DNA of 6,653 bases from an uncultured Bacteroidia bacterium (GCA_938040915.1 CALHZE010000240.1:1-6653), one strand, 5' to 3'. Numbered from the stretch's first letter, positions 1 through 6,602 are shown. Program-made: numbers and translations. Notes: generated by a model from the letters alone, not told the origin.

Positions 1-600
1 ACGAAGGTAGAGGGGACCCTTACCGCCCTGACTTCTTTGCAGTGTAACAACAACACAGGGTTTACTACCGACTTCTTGAAGGGGGTACTCGAGGGCTCGA
101 CAGCGCCTAAGCTAGAGTCTTATACAGGCACGGGGAGCGGTATAACTTTGCCTGCACAGCTTAAACTCTCGAAGACGTTGAAAACAGTGGACTTGGAGTC
201 TAACAAAGGTTGCACTTCGCTTACCGTATCCGACGGGGCGGCTCTAGAGAGCCTAAACCTTGGCTACGTTGAAACCTTGAAGGAGTTGAATGTCTTGCCT
301 GCGAAGGGGCTAAAGAGACTAATTTTCCATAGTACAGCCGTAAAGAAAATTAGTCTTGCGGGGCTGACAAAGCTCGAAGAGGTGTATATGCCAGGTGGCT
401 ACCCAGCTCGCCTTCTCACAGAGCTGATCTGCCAGCTCCCTAACCGCCTAAATCTAGCTAAGGGTATCTTCAGATATAATTTCTCCACCAGTGAATATCC
501 TCTTGTCAATGGGAATGTGGCGAAAGATAGAAACTGGAAGATTGTACACAGTAATAATAACACAGATGTTACTTCGGAGTGCTCCTCTACGGTGTCTTGT
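1..600 (+). other. LRR module 1 (truncated by window edge) with C-terminal cap
   Basis: The window opens inside an LRR (LTALTSLQCNNN, Cys codon at 43-45). Irregular repeats follow, such as LKTVDLESN, LESLNLGYVETLKELNV, LKRLIFHSTAVKKISLAGL and LEEVYM. The module closes with the cap seen four times in this protein: a Cys in LICQLP (430-432), an aromatic NWKIV strand, and terminal Cys residues (580-582 and 598-600). The beta-rich N-terminal cap that starts the other modules is missing here and should lie upstream. The repeats match the 21-22-residue bacterial type; exact repeat borders are approximate. Confidence 0.8.
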
Positions 601-3600
601 GACGAGGTAGTTCCGCCCACCACCCCAGACGAAGTGCATTTTGAGTTAGCGGGACGCACTACGCTCTCCTTTGTGACCGTGAAGCCTACAATGGTTTGGC
701 TATCTGCCACGAGCAATAAGAACGACTTCTACTACAACGGCTATTACGGTGCAGGGAATTCTGCAATTGATTTGGAAGACCATGAGGATGTCTACCTCTT
801 TATGCAACCCGGTGCACTCAAGTCGCTAAAGGTTGAACAAGCGGGCACAGTAAAAAACATAGCCCTAACGCGCCTACCAGCCTTAAACGAACTCGTTTTG
901 AAGGGGGCAGAACAGTTACAGTCGCTCGATATTACAAAGCTAACAGAGCTCACCAAACTTGAGTTGAGCGGGGCAAAGGATCTAACGACCATTAACCTAT
1001 CGAAGAACACCAAACTGGAGACCTTAGACATTCGTGGGACGAAACTCTCGAGCTTAGACTTATCGCAGCACGCAGCGATGAAGTATACTTGGGTATACGA
1101 GAATCAGCTCTCGACAATCAAACTAAGTCCTTCGACCCTCTCGCTTTGGGTTTATGGGAATAAACTTACCAGTTTGGATGTAAGTATGGCGACAGGCTTG
1201 TACTCTATTGATGCTGCGGATAATGCGCTCACAACCCTTACTCTCGCCACCGACAAAACGAAGTATCACGAGTTAAAGCTTAGCTCGAATGGTCTAACAA
1301 CCCTAGATCTCCAGAATGCTACTGAACTAGTAAGGCTGGATGTCGGAAATAACGCGAACCTCTCTACTCTCAACTTGCGCGGTTGTACGAAGCTCCAAAA
1401 GCTCGACATTAGTAACTGTACTGCCTTCAAAGAACTGAAGCAGGCGGGAGAAACCGCGTGGTTCTTGGATGGCTGTAAGGCGCTTACTGAGTTTAAGCTT
1501 TATGGTACGGGGCTCGATGCGAACAATCTCTCCAAACTCTACTGCCACCTGCATAAGGTTACGAGCGGTAAGCTCTATGTCGCAGACAAAGCGAACCCAG
1601 CAAGCCTCCAAGAGGCAAAGAATAGCGGTACGAGCATTGCAAAAGAGAATGGATGGACGGTGCTTGCTTCCGACGGTACCGAATTTACAGGGAGCACCAT
1701 GAACTGTAATGACCTTGCGCCGCACAATGTGCCTGCTATTGCGCTGGTCATAAAAGGGAATCTCACGGTCAAACTTAAGATGAGTGCCAAGGAACTCTGG
1801 ATAGAAGACGGTCAAGGTGCTTACGAGTATAGGGAGGTTACCCCTGGGCAGGAAATCTCGCTCTCCTATAATGCGTTGCTACTGCAGCCGCGAACGTTCC
1901 ACGGTAAGATCTCTGCGTTCGATATCAGCAATCAGGCAGCCGTACAAGGGCTCACTATCAAGGGGCATGAGGCGCTCACCGAGCTCAACGCTGCGAATTG
2001 TAGTGCGCTAAAAGACGTAGAGTTCGCCAACGTGAAAAACCTAGCAAAACTCATCATAAATGGGTCGCACGTAAAAGCGTTAGATCTCGCGCACTTCCCC
2101 GCTCTCAAGGAGCTCAATTGTGCCGACAACGAACTCAGGGAGTTGAGCTTCCTAAGCAACCCACAACTTGAAAAGGTAGATTGCTCGAACAATGCTCAGT
2201 TGGCGAAGATCGTCGCCCTGAAGAAGGTAGGTACTGGCGCTGCGCCACTCAAGGAATTGAGATGTGGTGGCTCTGCCCTAACCATCGCTGCTTTCAACGA
2301 CCTCTTCTGCACACTCCCCGAACGTACTTCGAGCGAGCAAGGAAAGCTCTACGCAGTAAGAGACGTTGCCGAGGCGCGTCTGAAACTAGAGCCGCAGAAC
2401 TGCTACACCTCGCGTGCGACCAACAAGCACTGGGAATTCTTCTTAGCAGACGGCTCAGCTGTCTCCACGGGCTCTGAAGAGCCAGGCAACCACGCCTGCG
2501 AAGTACAGAAAGTGACGAGCATCACCATTGCGCCCATAACGCTCGAGCACCACGAATCGCTAGAATTAAAGCCGACAATCGAACCCGCTACTGCGGACGA
2601 CAAGACCGTAAAATGGATTGTCAAGTCAGGCGAAGACAAGGTGAAGTTATACGCTGGTAGCATCAACATCATTAAGGCGCTTAAAGTGGGTATCGCAACC
2701 CTCGAGTGCGTAGCACAAGATGGCGGCGGCGCAAAAGCCGAAGTGACGGTGACCGTGGTCGAAAAGAAGGTGGAAAATATGACGATTACCACCTCAAAGC
2801 CCTCGCCTTTCCTCCTCGGCGACAGAGTGCAGTTTACGGTCAATGTCGAGCCTGCCAATGCGACCTATCGCGATGTGACATGGTCGGTAGACGGCTCCGC
2901 GGCGACAATAGACCCTCAAACGGGGCTACTCCTAGCTAAGGCCACCACCACAGGGCTCAAGGTTACAGCACGGACCAACAGTCCAGATTATCCGAAAACA
3001 GCCGAGCTGAACGTACAGATCGCGAACCCAACGGTAAACGGTCTCTTACTCACACAAGACGTACTGGTAGTAAAGGCAGACGGGACGAAATACCCCCTCG
3101 GTGTGACCCTAGATCCTCCCACTGCCGCCCTCACGGGGAAGGTTAATGTAGAAGCAGCTGGGGCTATTGCCTCGGTTACCTGTGAGACTGAGGTTGACGA
3201 AAACGGCTTTGTCCGCCAGCCGATTAAGGTTGAGGTAGAAGGGATTCAAGAGGGGCAACAGACTACGGTTACGATTAAGCCCGAGGCCTTCCCTTCGATA
3301 TCGAAGACCTTTACTGTGAAAGTGGTAACTGAGAGCGATTTCAAAGAACCGACTACGCTCAACCTGCAAGAGACTCTCTCGGCTACTGTAGGGACACCTG
3401 TCAAGCTCACGGCCGAAGTATTGCCCACCGATGCGACAAACCGTGTGGTTTACTGGTCGCTCAAAGACAAAGAGAGTGCGCAAGTGGTGCGTATCGATTT
3501 GCAAGGCGAGATCACCCCGATCAAGCAAGGGACGGCGACCGTGGTAGCTACCGCAGTCGGGAAACCTGACCTCGTGAAAGAGTGTCGAGTGAATGTGGCA

Positions 3601-5898
3601 AACATCGTAGATCAAATCCCCGCAACGGCGAAGTTGATCGCGACGCTCACGGTCGTGCCCAATGCCCAATTACAGCTACAATTGGCGGGCGCAGGCGACG
3701 TCTATCTACAGACCACAGCCGCGAACAAGGCCTACCTGTACTCGCTCACCGATGCCTACTATGCCATCCCCGCGAAGAGCGAAGTCGCTACGTTGAAGAT
3801 TTACGGGGCGCTCACCAAGCTCGAAGCAAAAGAGGCGGGCAACAACATCTCCGCTATCGAATTTACCGAAGATGCGAACCTCTCCGAGCTTAATGTTAGT
3901 GGCAACGCGCTCACTGCCTTGGATCTTTCGGCACTCACCTCTCTCAAGAAGTTGAATTGTACGAAGAACCAACTCACGCAATTGAACCTTGTACCGCTGA
4001 CCGAACTCGTCGAACTCGAATGTGGGCAAAACCTCATCACAGAGCTCGACCTGACTCGGAACGCAAGTCTGAAAAAGCTCTCTTGTGAAGAATTGAAGCT
4101 AACCACGCTCAATCTCACCAACAAGACTGACCTGAAGGAAGTGATCTGCTACGGGAATAACTTCTCTACCGAGACCTATAACAAGATCTACTGCGCATTG
4201 TCTACCACCACAGACGGGGTGATAGTCCCTGCCAAAGAGAAGGTTACTAGCGGTGCCGATGCGAATTATTTGGCGATGTTGGCTTCCTCGAGTGCCCTCG
4301 CTACGGGAAAGGGCTGGAAGGTAGTCTATCTAGACAAAACCGCCATCGAGACCACCGGCACAGAAACCCTGTGCCAGCAAATACCTGCTACGAGCATCAC
4401 CGTCTCTCCGTTGACGGTAGCGGTCGACCAAACGAGCAAGATCAAGTATACCCTTGAGCCCGCAGATGCTACCTCTAAGGTAACGTTCACCTCTCGCGAC
4501 GCAAATATCGCGACGGTAGACGCCAACGGTAATGTAACAGGTGTAAAAGCAGGATTTGTGATTATCGACGTCACCACAGACGTATCTACTGTAAAGGGCG
4601 AATGCGCAGTAACGGTCACCGAGACGCCTTTGCCACCAGCTACGAGTATCACAGTCGACCCGCTGACGGTAAAGGTGGGCGAATCGTCAAAGATTACCTG
4701 CAAGTTCACCCCCGAAGGTGCAACCGCCGCGCTAACGTTCACCTCTCGTGACACAGAGACCGCTACGGTAGATGCCGAAGGTAACGTTACGGGTGTGAAG
4801 GAAGGTACTGTGGTTATCGACGTAACGACTGATAACCCGAATGTAAAGGGCGAATGCAAGGTAACGGTAACCGCAAAGCCAGCGATTCCAGCTACGAGTA
4901 TCACAGTCGAGTCGCTGACGGTAAAGGTGGGCGAATCTTCTAAGATTCAGTACACGCTCCAACCCGAAGGTGCAACCGCTACGCTAACGTTCACTTCTCG
5001 TGACACAGAGACCGCTACGGTAGATGCCGACGGTAATGTGACGGGTGTGAAGGAAGGTACTGTGGTTATCGACGTAACGACTGATGATCCGAATGTAAAG
5101 AGCGAATGTACGGTAACGGTAACCACAAAGGCAACAGTTCCTGCTACGGGTATCACGATCAAACCGCTGACGGTAAAGGTGGGCGAATCTTCTAAGATTC
5201 AGTACACGCTCCAACCCGAAGGTGCAACCGCTGCGCTAACGTTCACTTCTCGTGACACAGAGATCGCTACGGTAGATGCCAAAGGTAATGTGACGGGTGT
5301 GAAGGAAGGTAATGTGGTTATCGACGTGACGACCGACGACCCGAACGTAAAGGCAGAATGTACAGTAACTGTAACCGCAAAGTCTACAGTTCCTGCTACG
5401 GGTATCACTGTAGAGCCCCTCACGGTAAAAGAGGGCGAAACGGCGAAGATCCAGTACACGCTCCAACCCGAGGGTGCTACTGCCACCGTGACCTTTACCT
5501 CGCGCGACGAAAAGATCGCCACGGTAGACGCACAGGGTAACGTAAAGGGGATAAAAGCGGGCACGGTAAAGATCGACGTAACTACCGACGTTGCAGACGT
5601 AAAGGCTGAATGCAAGGTTACGGTGAAGGCAAAAGGCACTGATGTACAGGAGCTCTTCTTTGCGAACGTATACGTTATGCCTAATCCCTTTGATTCGCAG
5701 ATCCGTATCGTGCTAAGCGGCGATGCTCGCGATATGTACTACGAGCTTATCAACGTGACAGGTAGCGTACTTCGCAAGGGTCATATCGAGTCGAGTGAAA
5801 CGCAAATAGAGACTTCGGAACTCCTCTCTGGCATCTATCTCTTGCGTCTCTCCACCGATACGGGTCTTGTCAAGAGTTACCGACTTGTGAAAAAGTAG
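1..5898 (+). CDS. Giant multidomain LRR / bacterial Ig-like surface protein with type IX secretion C-terminal domain (5' end outside window)
   Basis: The frame is open from base 1 to the TAG at 5896-5898, giving 1965 visible residues (over 200 kDa). The TTG at 37 should not be taken as the start: the 12 codons before it (ending LTALTS) are in LRR register with the following LQCNNN, so the real start and signal peptide are upstream. By codons counted from base 1: LRR modules at about 1-200, 201-569 and 570-833; four diverged Ig-like domains at 834-1207; a fourth LRR module at 1208-1458; five near-identical Big_2-type domains at 1461-1880; and a Por secretion tail at 1890-1965. No catalytic domain is visible. 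The family knowledge is that such Bacteroidota proteins are exported by Sec and then the type IX system and act on the cell surface, often as adhesins (BspA- and InlJ-like). The ligand is unknown. The terminator directly behind suggests it is the last gene of its transcript. The class call is secure; the role is inferred. Confidence 0.93.
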   Translation, partial: TKVEGTLTALTSLQCNNNTGFTTDFLKGVLEGSTAPKLESYTGTGSGITLPAQLKLSKTLKTVDLESNKGCTSLTVSDGAALESLNLGYVETLKELNVLPAKGLKRLIFHSTAVKKISLAGLTKLEEVYMPGGYPARLLTELICQLPNRLNLAKGIFRYNFSTSEYPLVNGNVAKDRNWKIVHSNNNTDVTSECSSTVSCDEVVPPTTPDEVHFELAGRTTLSFVTVKPTMVWLSATSNKNDFYYNGYYGAGNSAIDLEDHEDVYLFMQPGALKSLKVEQAGTVKNIALTRLPALNELVLKGAEQLQSLDITKLTELTKLELSGAKDLTTINLSKNTKLETLDIRGTKLSSLDLSQHAAMKYTWVYENQLSTIKLSPSTLSLWVYGNKLTSLDVSMATGLYSIDAADNALTTLTLATDKTKYHELKLSSNGLTTLDLQNATELVRLDVGNNANLSTLNLRGCTKLQKLDISNCTAFKELKQAGETAWFLDGCKALTEFKLYGTGLDANNLSKLYCHLHKVTSGKLYVADKANPASLQEAKNSGTSIAKENGWTVLASDGTEFTGSTMNCNDLAPHNVPAIALVIKGNLTVKLKMSAKELWIEDGQGAYEYREVTPGQEISLSYNALLLQPRTFHGKISAFDISNQAAVQGLTIKGHEALTELNAANCSALKDVEFANVKNLAKLIINGSHVKALDLAHFPALKELNCADNELRELSFLSNPQLEKVDCSNNAQLAKIVALKKVGTGAAPLKELRCGGSALTIAAFNDLFCTLPERTSSEQGKLYAVRDVAEARLKLEPQNCYTSRATNKHWEFFLADGSAVSTGSEEPGNHACEVQKVTSITIAPITLEHHESLELKPTIEPATADDKTVKWIVKSGEDKVKLYAGSINIIKALKVGIATLECVAQDGGGAKAEVTVTVVEKKVENMTITTSKPSPFLLGDRVQFTVNVEPANATYRDVTWSVDGSAATIDPQTGLLLAKATTTGLKVTARTNSPDYPKTAELNVQIANPTVNGLLLTQDVLVVKADGTKYPLGVTLDPPTAALTGKVNVEAAGAIASVTCETEVDENGFVRQPIKVEVEGIQEGQQTTVTIKPEAFPSISKTFTVKVVTESDFKEPTTLNLQETLSATVGTPVKLTAEVLPTDATNRVVYWSLKDKESAQVVRIDLQGEITPIKQGTATVVATAVGKPDLVKECRVNVANIVDQIPATAKLIATLTVVPNAQLQLQLAGAGDVYLQTTAANKAYLYSLTDAYYAIPAKSEVATLKIYGALTKLEAKEAGNNISAIEFTEDANLSELNVSGNALTALDLSALTSLKKLNCTKNQLTQLNLVPLTELVELECGQNLITELDLTRNASLKKLSCEELKLTTLNLTNKTDLKEVICYGNNFSTETYNKIYCALSTTTDGVIVPAKEKVTSGADANYLAMLASSSALATGKGWKVVYLDKTAIETTGTETLCQQIPATSITVSPLTVAVDQTSKIKYTLEPADATSKVTFTSRDANIATVDANGNVTGVKAGFVIIDVTTDVSTVKGECAVTVTETPLPPATSITVDPLTVKVGESSKITCKFTPEGATAALTFTSRDTETATVDAEGNVTGVKEGTVVIDVTTDNPNVKGECKVTVTAKPAIPATSITVESLTVKVGESSKIQYTLQPEGATATLTFTSRDTETATVDADGNVTGVKEGTVVIDVTTDDPNVKSECTVTVTTKATVPATGITIKPLTVKVGESSKIQYTLQPEGATAALTFTSRDTEIATVDAKGNVTGVKEGNVVIDVTTDDPNVKAECTVTVTAKSTVPATGITVEPLTVKEGETAKIQYTLQPEGATATVTFTSRDEKIATVDAQGNVKGIKAGTVKIDVTTDVADVKAECKVTVKAKGTDVQELFFANVYVMPNPFDSQIRIVLSGDARDMYYELINVTGSVLRKGHIESSETQIETSELLSGIYLLRLSTDTGLVKSYRLVKK
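601..1707 (+). other. LRR module 2 with beta N-cap and Cys/Trp C-cap
   Basis: A Pro/Thr-rich linker (DEVVPPTTPDEV, 601-636) leads into a beta-rich N-cap (about 637-810). About a dozen LRRs follow (about 811-1540), for example LQSLDITKLTELTKLELSG, LETLDIRGTKLSSLDLSQ, LTSLDVSMATGLYSIDAAD and LVRLDVGNNANLSTLNLRG. The C-cap has KLYCHL (Cys 1543-1545), SIAKENGWTV, and a closing Cys 54 residues later (1705-1707). This is the longest LRR stretch of the protein. Its N-cap resembles the starts of modules 3 and 4, so the modules look like repeated copies of one unit. Confidence 0.83.
1708..2499 (+). other. LRR module 3 with beta N-cap and Cys/Trp C-cap
   Basis: The N-cap spans about 1708-1905 (ALVIKGNLTVKLKMSAKELW onward). 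LRRs span about 1906-2310 and include LTELNAANCSALKDVEF, LKELNCADNELRELSF and LEKVDCSNNAQL. Cysteines at 2119-2121 and 2182-2184 are exactly 21 residues apart, a partial cysteine ladder; the next, at 2263-2265, is 27 residues on because of a small insertion. The C-cap has DLFCTLP (Cys 2308-2310), HWEFFLADG, and a terminal Cys 63 residues after the first (2497-2499), with an extra Cys at 2401-2403. Confidence 0.82.
2500..3621 (+). other. Block of four diverged bacterial Ig-like (Big_2-type) domains
   Basis: Four all-beta domains follow in series at about 2500-2769, 2770-3030, 3031-3351 and 3352-3621. Domains 1, 2 and 4 show the Big_2 pattern: a first strand (TSITIAPITL; VENMTITTSK; TTLNLQETLS), a middle V.W strand (TVKWIV; DVTWSV; VVYWSL), a G.A/T turn, and a final alternating strand (AEVTVTVVE; AELNVQIAN; CRVNVAN). 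Domain 3 is longer, lacks the middle Trp and is the least certain. At DNA level they are clearly diverged from each other and from the later tandem array. Such domains usually act as stalks or spacers that hold a binding domain away from the cell. Confidence 0.75.
3622..4374 (+). other. LRR module 4 with regular cysteine ladder
   Basis: The beta N-cap spans about 3622-3790 and ends in EVATLKIYG. The LRRs have the form LxxLxCxxNxLTxLDL. Cysteines in LKKLNC (3958-3960), LVELEC (4021-4023), LKKLSC (4084-4086) and LKEVIC (4147-4149) are exactly 63 bases, or 21 residues, apart. This matches the 21-residue cysteine-ladder LRR type known from Listeria internalin J. The C-cap has KIYCALS (Cys 4192-4194), KGWKVVYLD and a closing Cys 60 residues later (4372-4374). 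The module sits between the two Ig-like blocks. Confidence 0.85.
4381..5640 (+). repeat. Five in-frame 252-bp tandem repeats encoding Big_2-type Ig-like domains
   Basis: Five units of exactly 252 bp (84 residues) start at 4381, 4633, 4885, 5137 and 5389. Each encodes PAT(S/G)IT...LTV, SSKI or TAKI, a TFTSRD segment, ATVDA.GNV.G.K.G, IDVTTD and a final EC.VTV strand. Units at 4885 and 5137 are about 90% identical at DNA level by hand count (26 mismatches), with an unbroken 68-bp identity (4913-4980 against 5165-5232). The first and last units are the most diverged, as expected for an array that grows and shrinks by unequal recombination. The likely role is a length-variable stalk between the LRR modules and the secretion tail. 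Confidence 0.95.
5668..5895 (+). other. Type IX secretion system C-terminal sorting domain (Por secretion tail)
   Basis: The last 76 residues match the type A tail in order: VYVMPNPF at the start, a beta strand (IRIVLSG), YYELINVTGSVLRKG in the middle, then LLSGIYLLRLST and the basic end KSYRLVKK. It begins about nine residues after the last Ig-like unit. In Porphyromonas and relatives this tail directs proteins through the type IX translocon and is removed by the PorU sortase, usually with attachment to A-LPS; attachment here is inferred. The domain is the strongest taxonomic and localisation marker in the window. Confidence 0.9.
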
Positions 5899-5931
5899 TC
5901 TTCTCATTTCTACTACTTTAGCGTTTGCATT

Positions 5932-5964
5932 AGGGGACGCCGCCAATCGCGGCGTCCCCTTTTT
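5932..5964 (+). terminator. Rho-independent terminator of the giant surface-protein gene
   Basis: GGGGACGCCGC (5933-5943) pairs perfectly with GCGGCGTCCCC (5949-5959) around a 5-base loop CAATC, followed by TTTTT (5960-5964). A5932-T5960 can add a twelfth pair. It lies 34 bases after the stop codon. The run of T on the plus strand fixes its direction. The 5899-5931 spacer shows nothing else. Confidence 0.93.
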
Positions 5965-6168
5965 GCTTTCTCCCCGATCCTCCTTTACCCGCTTGTCGCC
6001 CGCACCGCCGTCCGCGTAGGCTCGCCTGCCCGATCCTCCTTTACCCGCTCGTCGCCCGCACGGGCCGTCCGCCCTTAGGACCCCGCACCGCCGTCCGCGT
6101 AGGACCGCTTGTCGCCCGCATGGGCCGCGCGCCCTTAGGACCCCGCATGGGTCGCGCGTCCTTAGCGC

Positions 6169-6190
6169 CGGACACATCACGATGCGTCCG
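6169..6190. repeat. 22-nt hairpin, copy 1
   Basis: CGGACACA (6169-6176) faces TGCGTCCG (6183-6190) with one A/C mismatch at 6174/6185. It lies between the last B unit of the first block and the two-hairpin element that begins at 6196. The flanks TTAGCGC before it and TTCCCTGTAGGGG after it are shared with copy 2. Confidence 0.75.
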
Positions 6191-6195
6191 TTCCC

Positions 6196-6241
6196 TGTAG
6201 GGGCGTAGCGTGCTACGCCCGCAATTCGGCACAACGTGCCG
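6196..6241 (+). repeat. Two-hairpin element, forward copy 1
   Basis: After TGTAG, hairpin 1 has arms GGGCGTAGC (6201-6209) and GCTACGCCC (6212-6220). A short linker GCAATT is followed by hairpin 2, CGGCAC (6227-6232) with GTGCCG (6236-6241) around AAC. CCCTGTAGGG (6193-6202) is itself a small dyad overlapping the left end. It leads straight into an A unit at 6246. Orientation is arbitrary; plus is used for the GTAGGGG-first reading. Confidence 0.88.
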
Positions 6242-6321
6242 CCTGCCCGATCCTCCTTTACCCGCTCGTCGCCCGCACGAGCCGTCCGCCCTTAGGACCA
6301 AAATGCAGCATTTTTGTCTTT

Positions 6322-6367
6322 TGTAGGGGCGTAGCGTGCTACGCCCGCAACTCGGCACAACGTGCCG
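6322..6367 (+). repeat. Two-hairpin element, forward copy 2
   Basis: The same two stems occur at 6327-6335/6338-6346 and 6353-6358/6362-6367, with one T-to-C change in the linker (GCAACT). It starts exactly 126 bases after copy 1. The shared sequence continues through the A and B units, so 6196-6298 and 6322-6424 form a 103-bp direct repeat with three mismatches by hand count. Confidence 0.88.
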
Positions 6368-6507
6368 CCTGCCCGATCCTCCTTTACCCGCTTGTCGCCC
6401 GCACGGGCCGTCCGCCCTTAGGACTCCGCACCACCGTCCGCGTAGGATCGCCTGCCCGATCCTCCTTTACCCGCTTGTCGCCCGCATGGGCCGCGCGCCC
6501 TTAGCGC

Positions 6508-6529
6508 CGGACGCAACGTGATGCGTCCG
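6508..6529. repeat. 22-nt hairpin, copy 2 (perfect stem)
   Basis: CGGACGCA (6508-6515) pairs fully with TGCGTCCG (6522-6529) around ACGTGA. The G at 6513 restores the pair that is mismatched in copy 1. The flanks are the same as in copy 1: TTAGCGC before it and TTCCCTGTAGGGG after it. Confidence 0.8.
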
Positions 6530-6534
6530 TTCCC

Positions 6535-6578
6535 TGTAGGGGCATTGCATGCTACGCCCTCGCTGTAAGGCGGCACAA
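6535..6578 (+). repeat. Two-hairpin element, decayed forward copy
   Basis: TGTAGGGG at 6535-6542 is followed by GGGCATTGC (6540-6548, overlapping it) facing GCTACGCCC (6551-6559), a stem with two mismatches. The second hairpin is not recognisable; only a GGCGGCACAA remnant (6569-6578) is left. It is read as a degraded copy in the equivalent position after the 22-nt hairpin. Confidence 0.65.
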
Positions 6579-6602
6579 ACCGATATAAATAATCAGGCAC
6601 GG

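Larger units (their letters stand above)
5973..6486. repeat. A units: five full copies and one partial of a 32-nt repeat with CCTCCTTT core
   Basis: Full copies lie at 5973-6004, 6029-6060, 6246-6277, 6372-6403 and 6455-6486; the only internal difference I see is GCTTG against GCTCG. A partial copy lacking its first 16 bases is at 6105-6120. Each starts CCCGATCCTCCTTTACCCGC and ends GTCGCCCGCA, the last six bases overlapping the following B unit. Spacing is irregular (56, 217, 126 and 83 bases between starts). Confidence 0.9.
5999..6504. repeat. B units: nine copies of a 21-24-nt repeat ending in TAG
   Basis: Three subtypes share CCCGCA, a CCGTCCG or CGCGCG middle and a TAG end. The 21-nt form is at 5999-6019, 6082-6102 and 6425-6445 (the last starts TCCGCA). 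A 24-nt form with CGGGCCGTCCGCCCTTAG is at 6055-6078, 6272-6295 and 6398-6421. A 24-nt form with TGGGCCGCGCGCCCTTAG is at 6115-6138, 6142-6165 and 6481-6504. Most follow an A unit; some follow another B unit after a 3-base gap. Confidence 0.85.

Noticed and set aside
37..45. TTG at 37 as the start codon of the large gene
   Set aside because: The frame is open back to base 1, and the preceding codons (GTLTALTS) continue the LRR pattern into LQCNNN. No signal peptide follows the TTG.
4732..5466. Minus-strand open frames repeating every 252 bases opposite the Ig array
   Set aside because: They are the antisense reading of the tandem array, so their likeness to each other is automatic; codon pattern and domain matches support only the plus strand.
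6300..6320. AAAATGCAGCATTTTT dyad as a second terminator
   Set aside because: The stem is short and A/T-rich with a three-base loop and an interrupted T tract, and no gene ends just before it on the plus strand.
5973..6486. CRISPR array made of 32-nt A units
   Set aside because: Spacing between units is irregular (56 to 217 bases) and the intervening sequences are themselves repeats rather than unique spacers; no cas gene is visible.
6579..6597. A/T-rich patch (GATATAAATAATC) as a promoter
   Set aside because: I could not fit a Bacteroidota -33 TTTG with a -7 TAnnTTTG at proper spacing on either strand, and no gene start is visible nearby.
5713..6600. Minus-strand frames over the repeat cluster as small Arg/Gly-rich proteins
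   Set aside because: The translations are low-complexity products of the A and B units, one overlaps the end of the real gene and its terminator, and the frames break wherever modules change.
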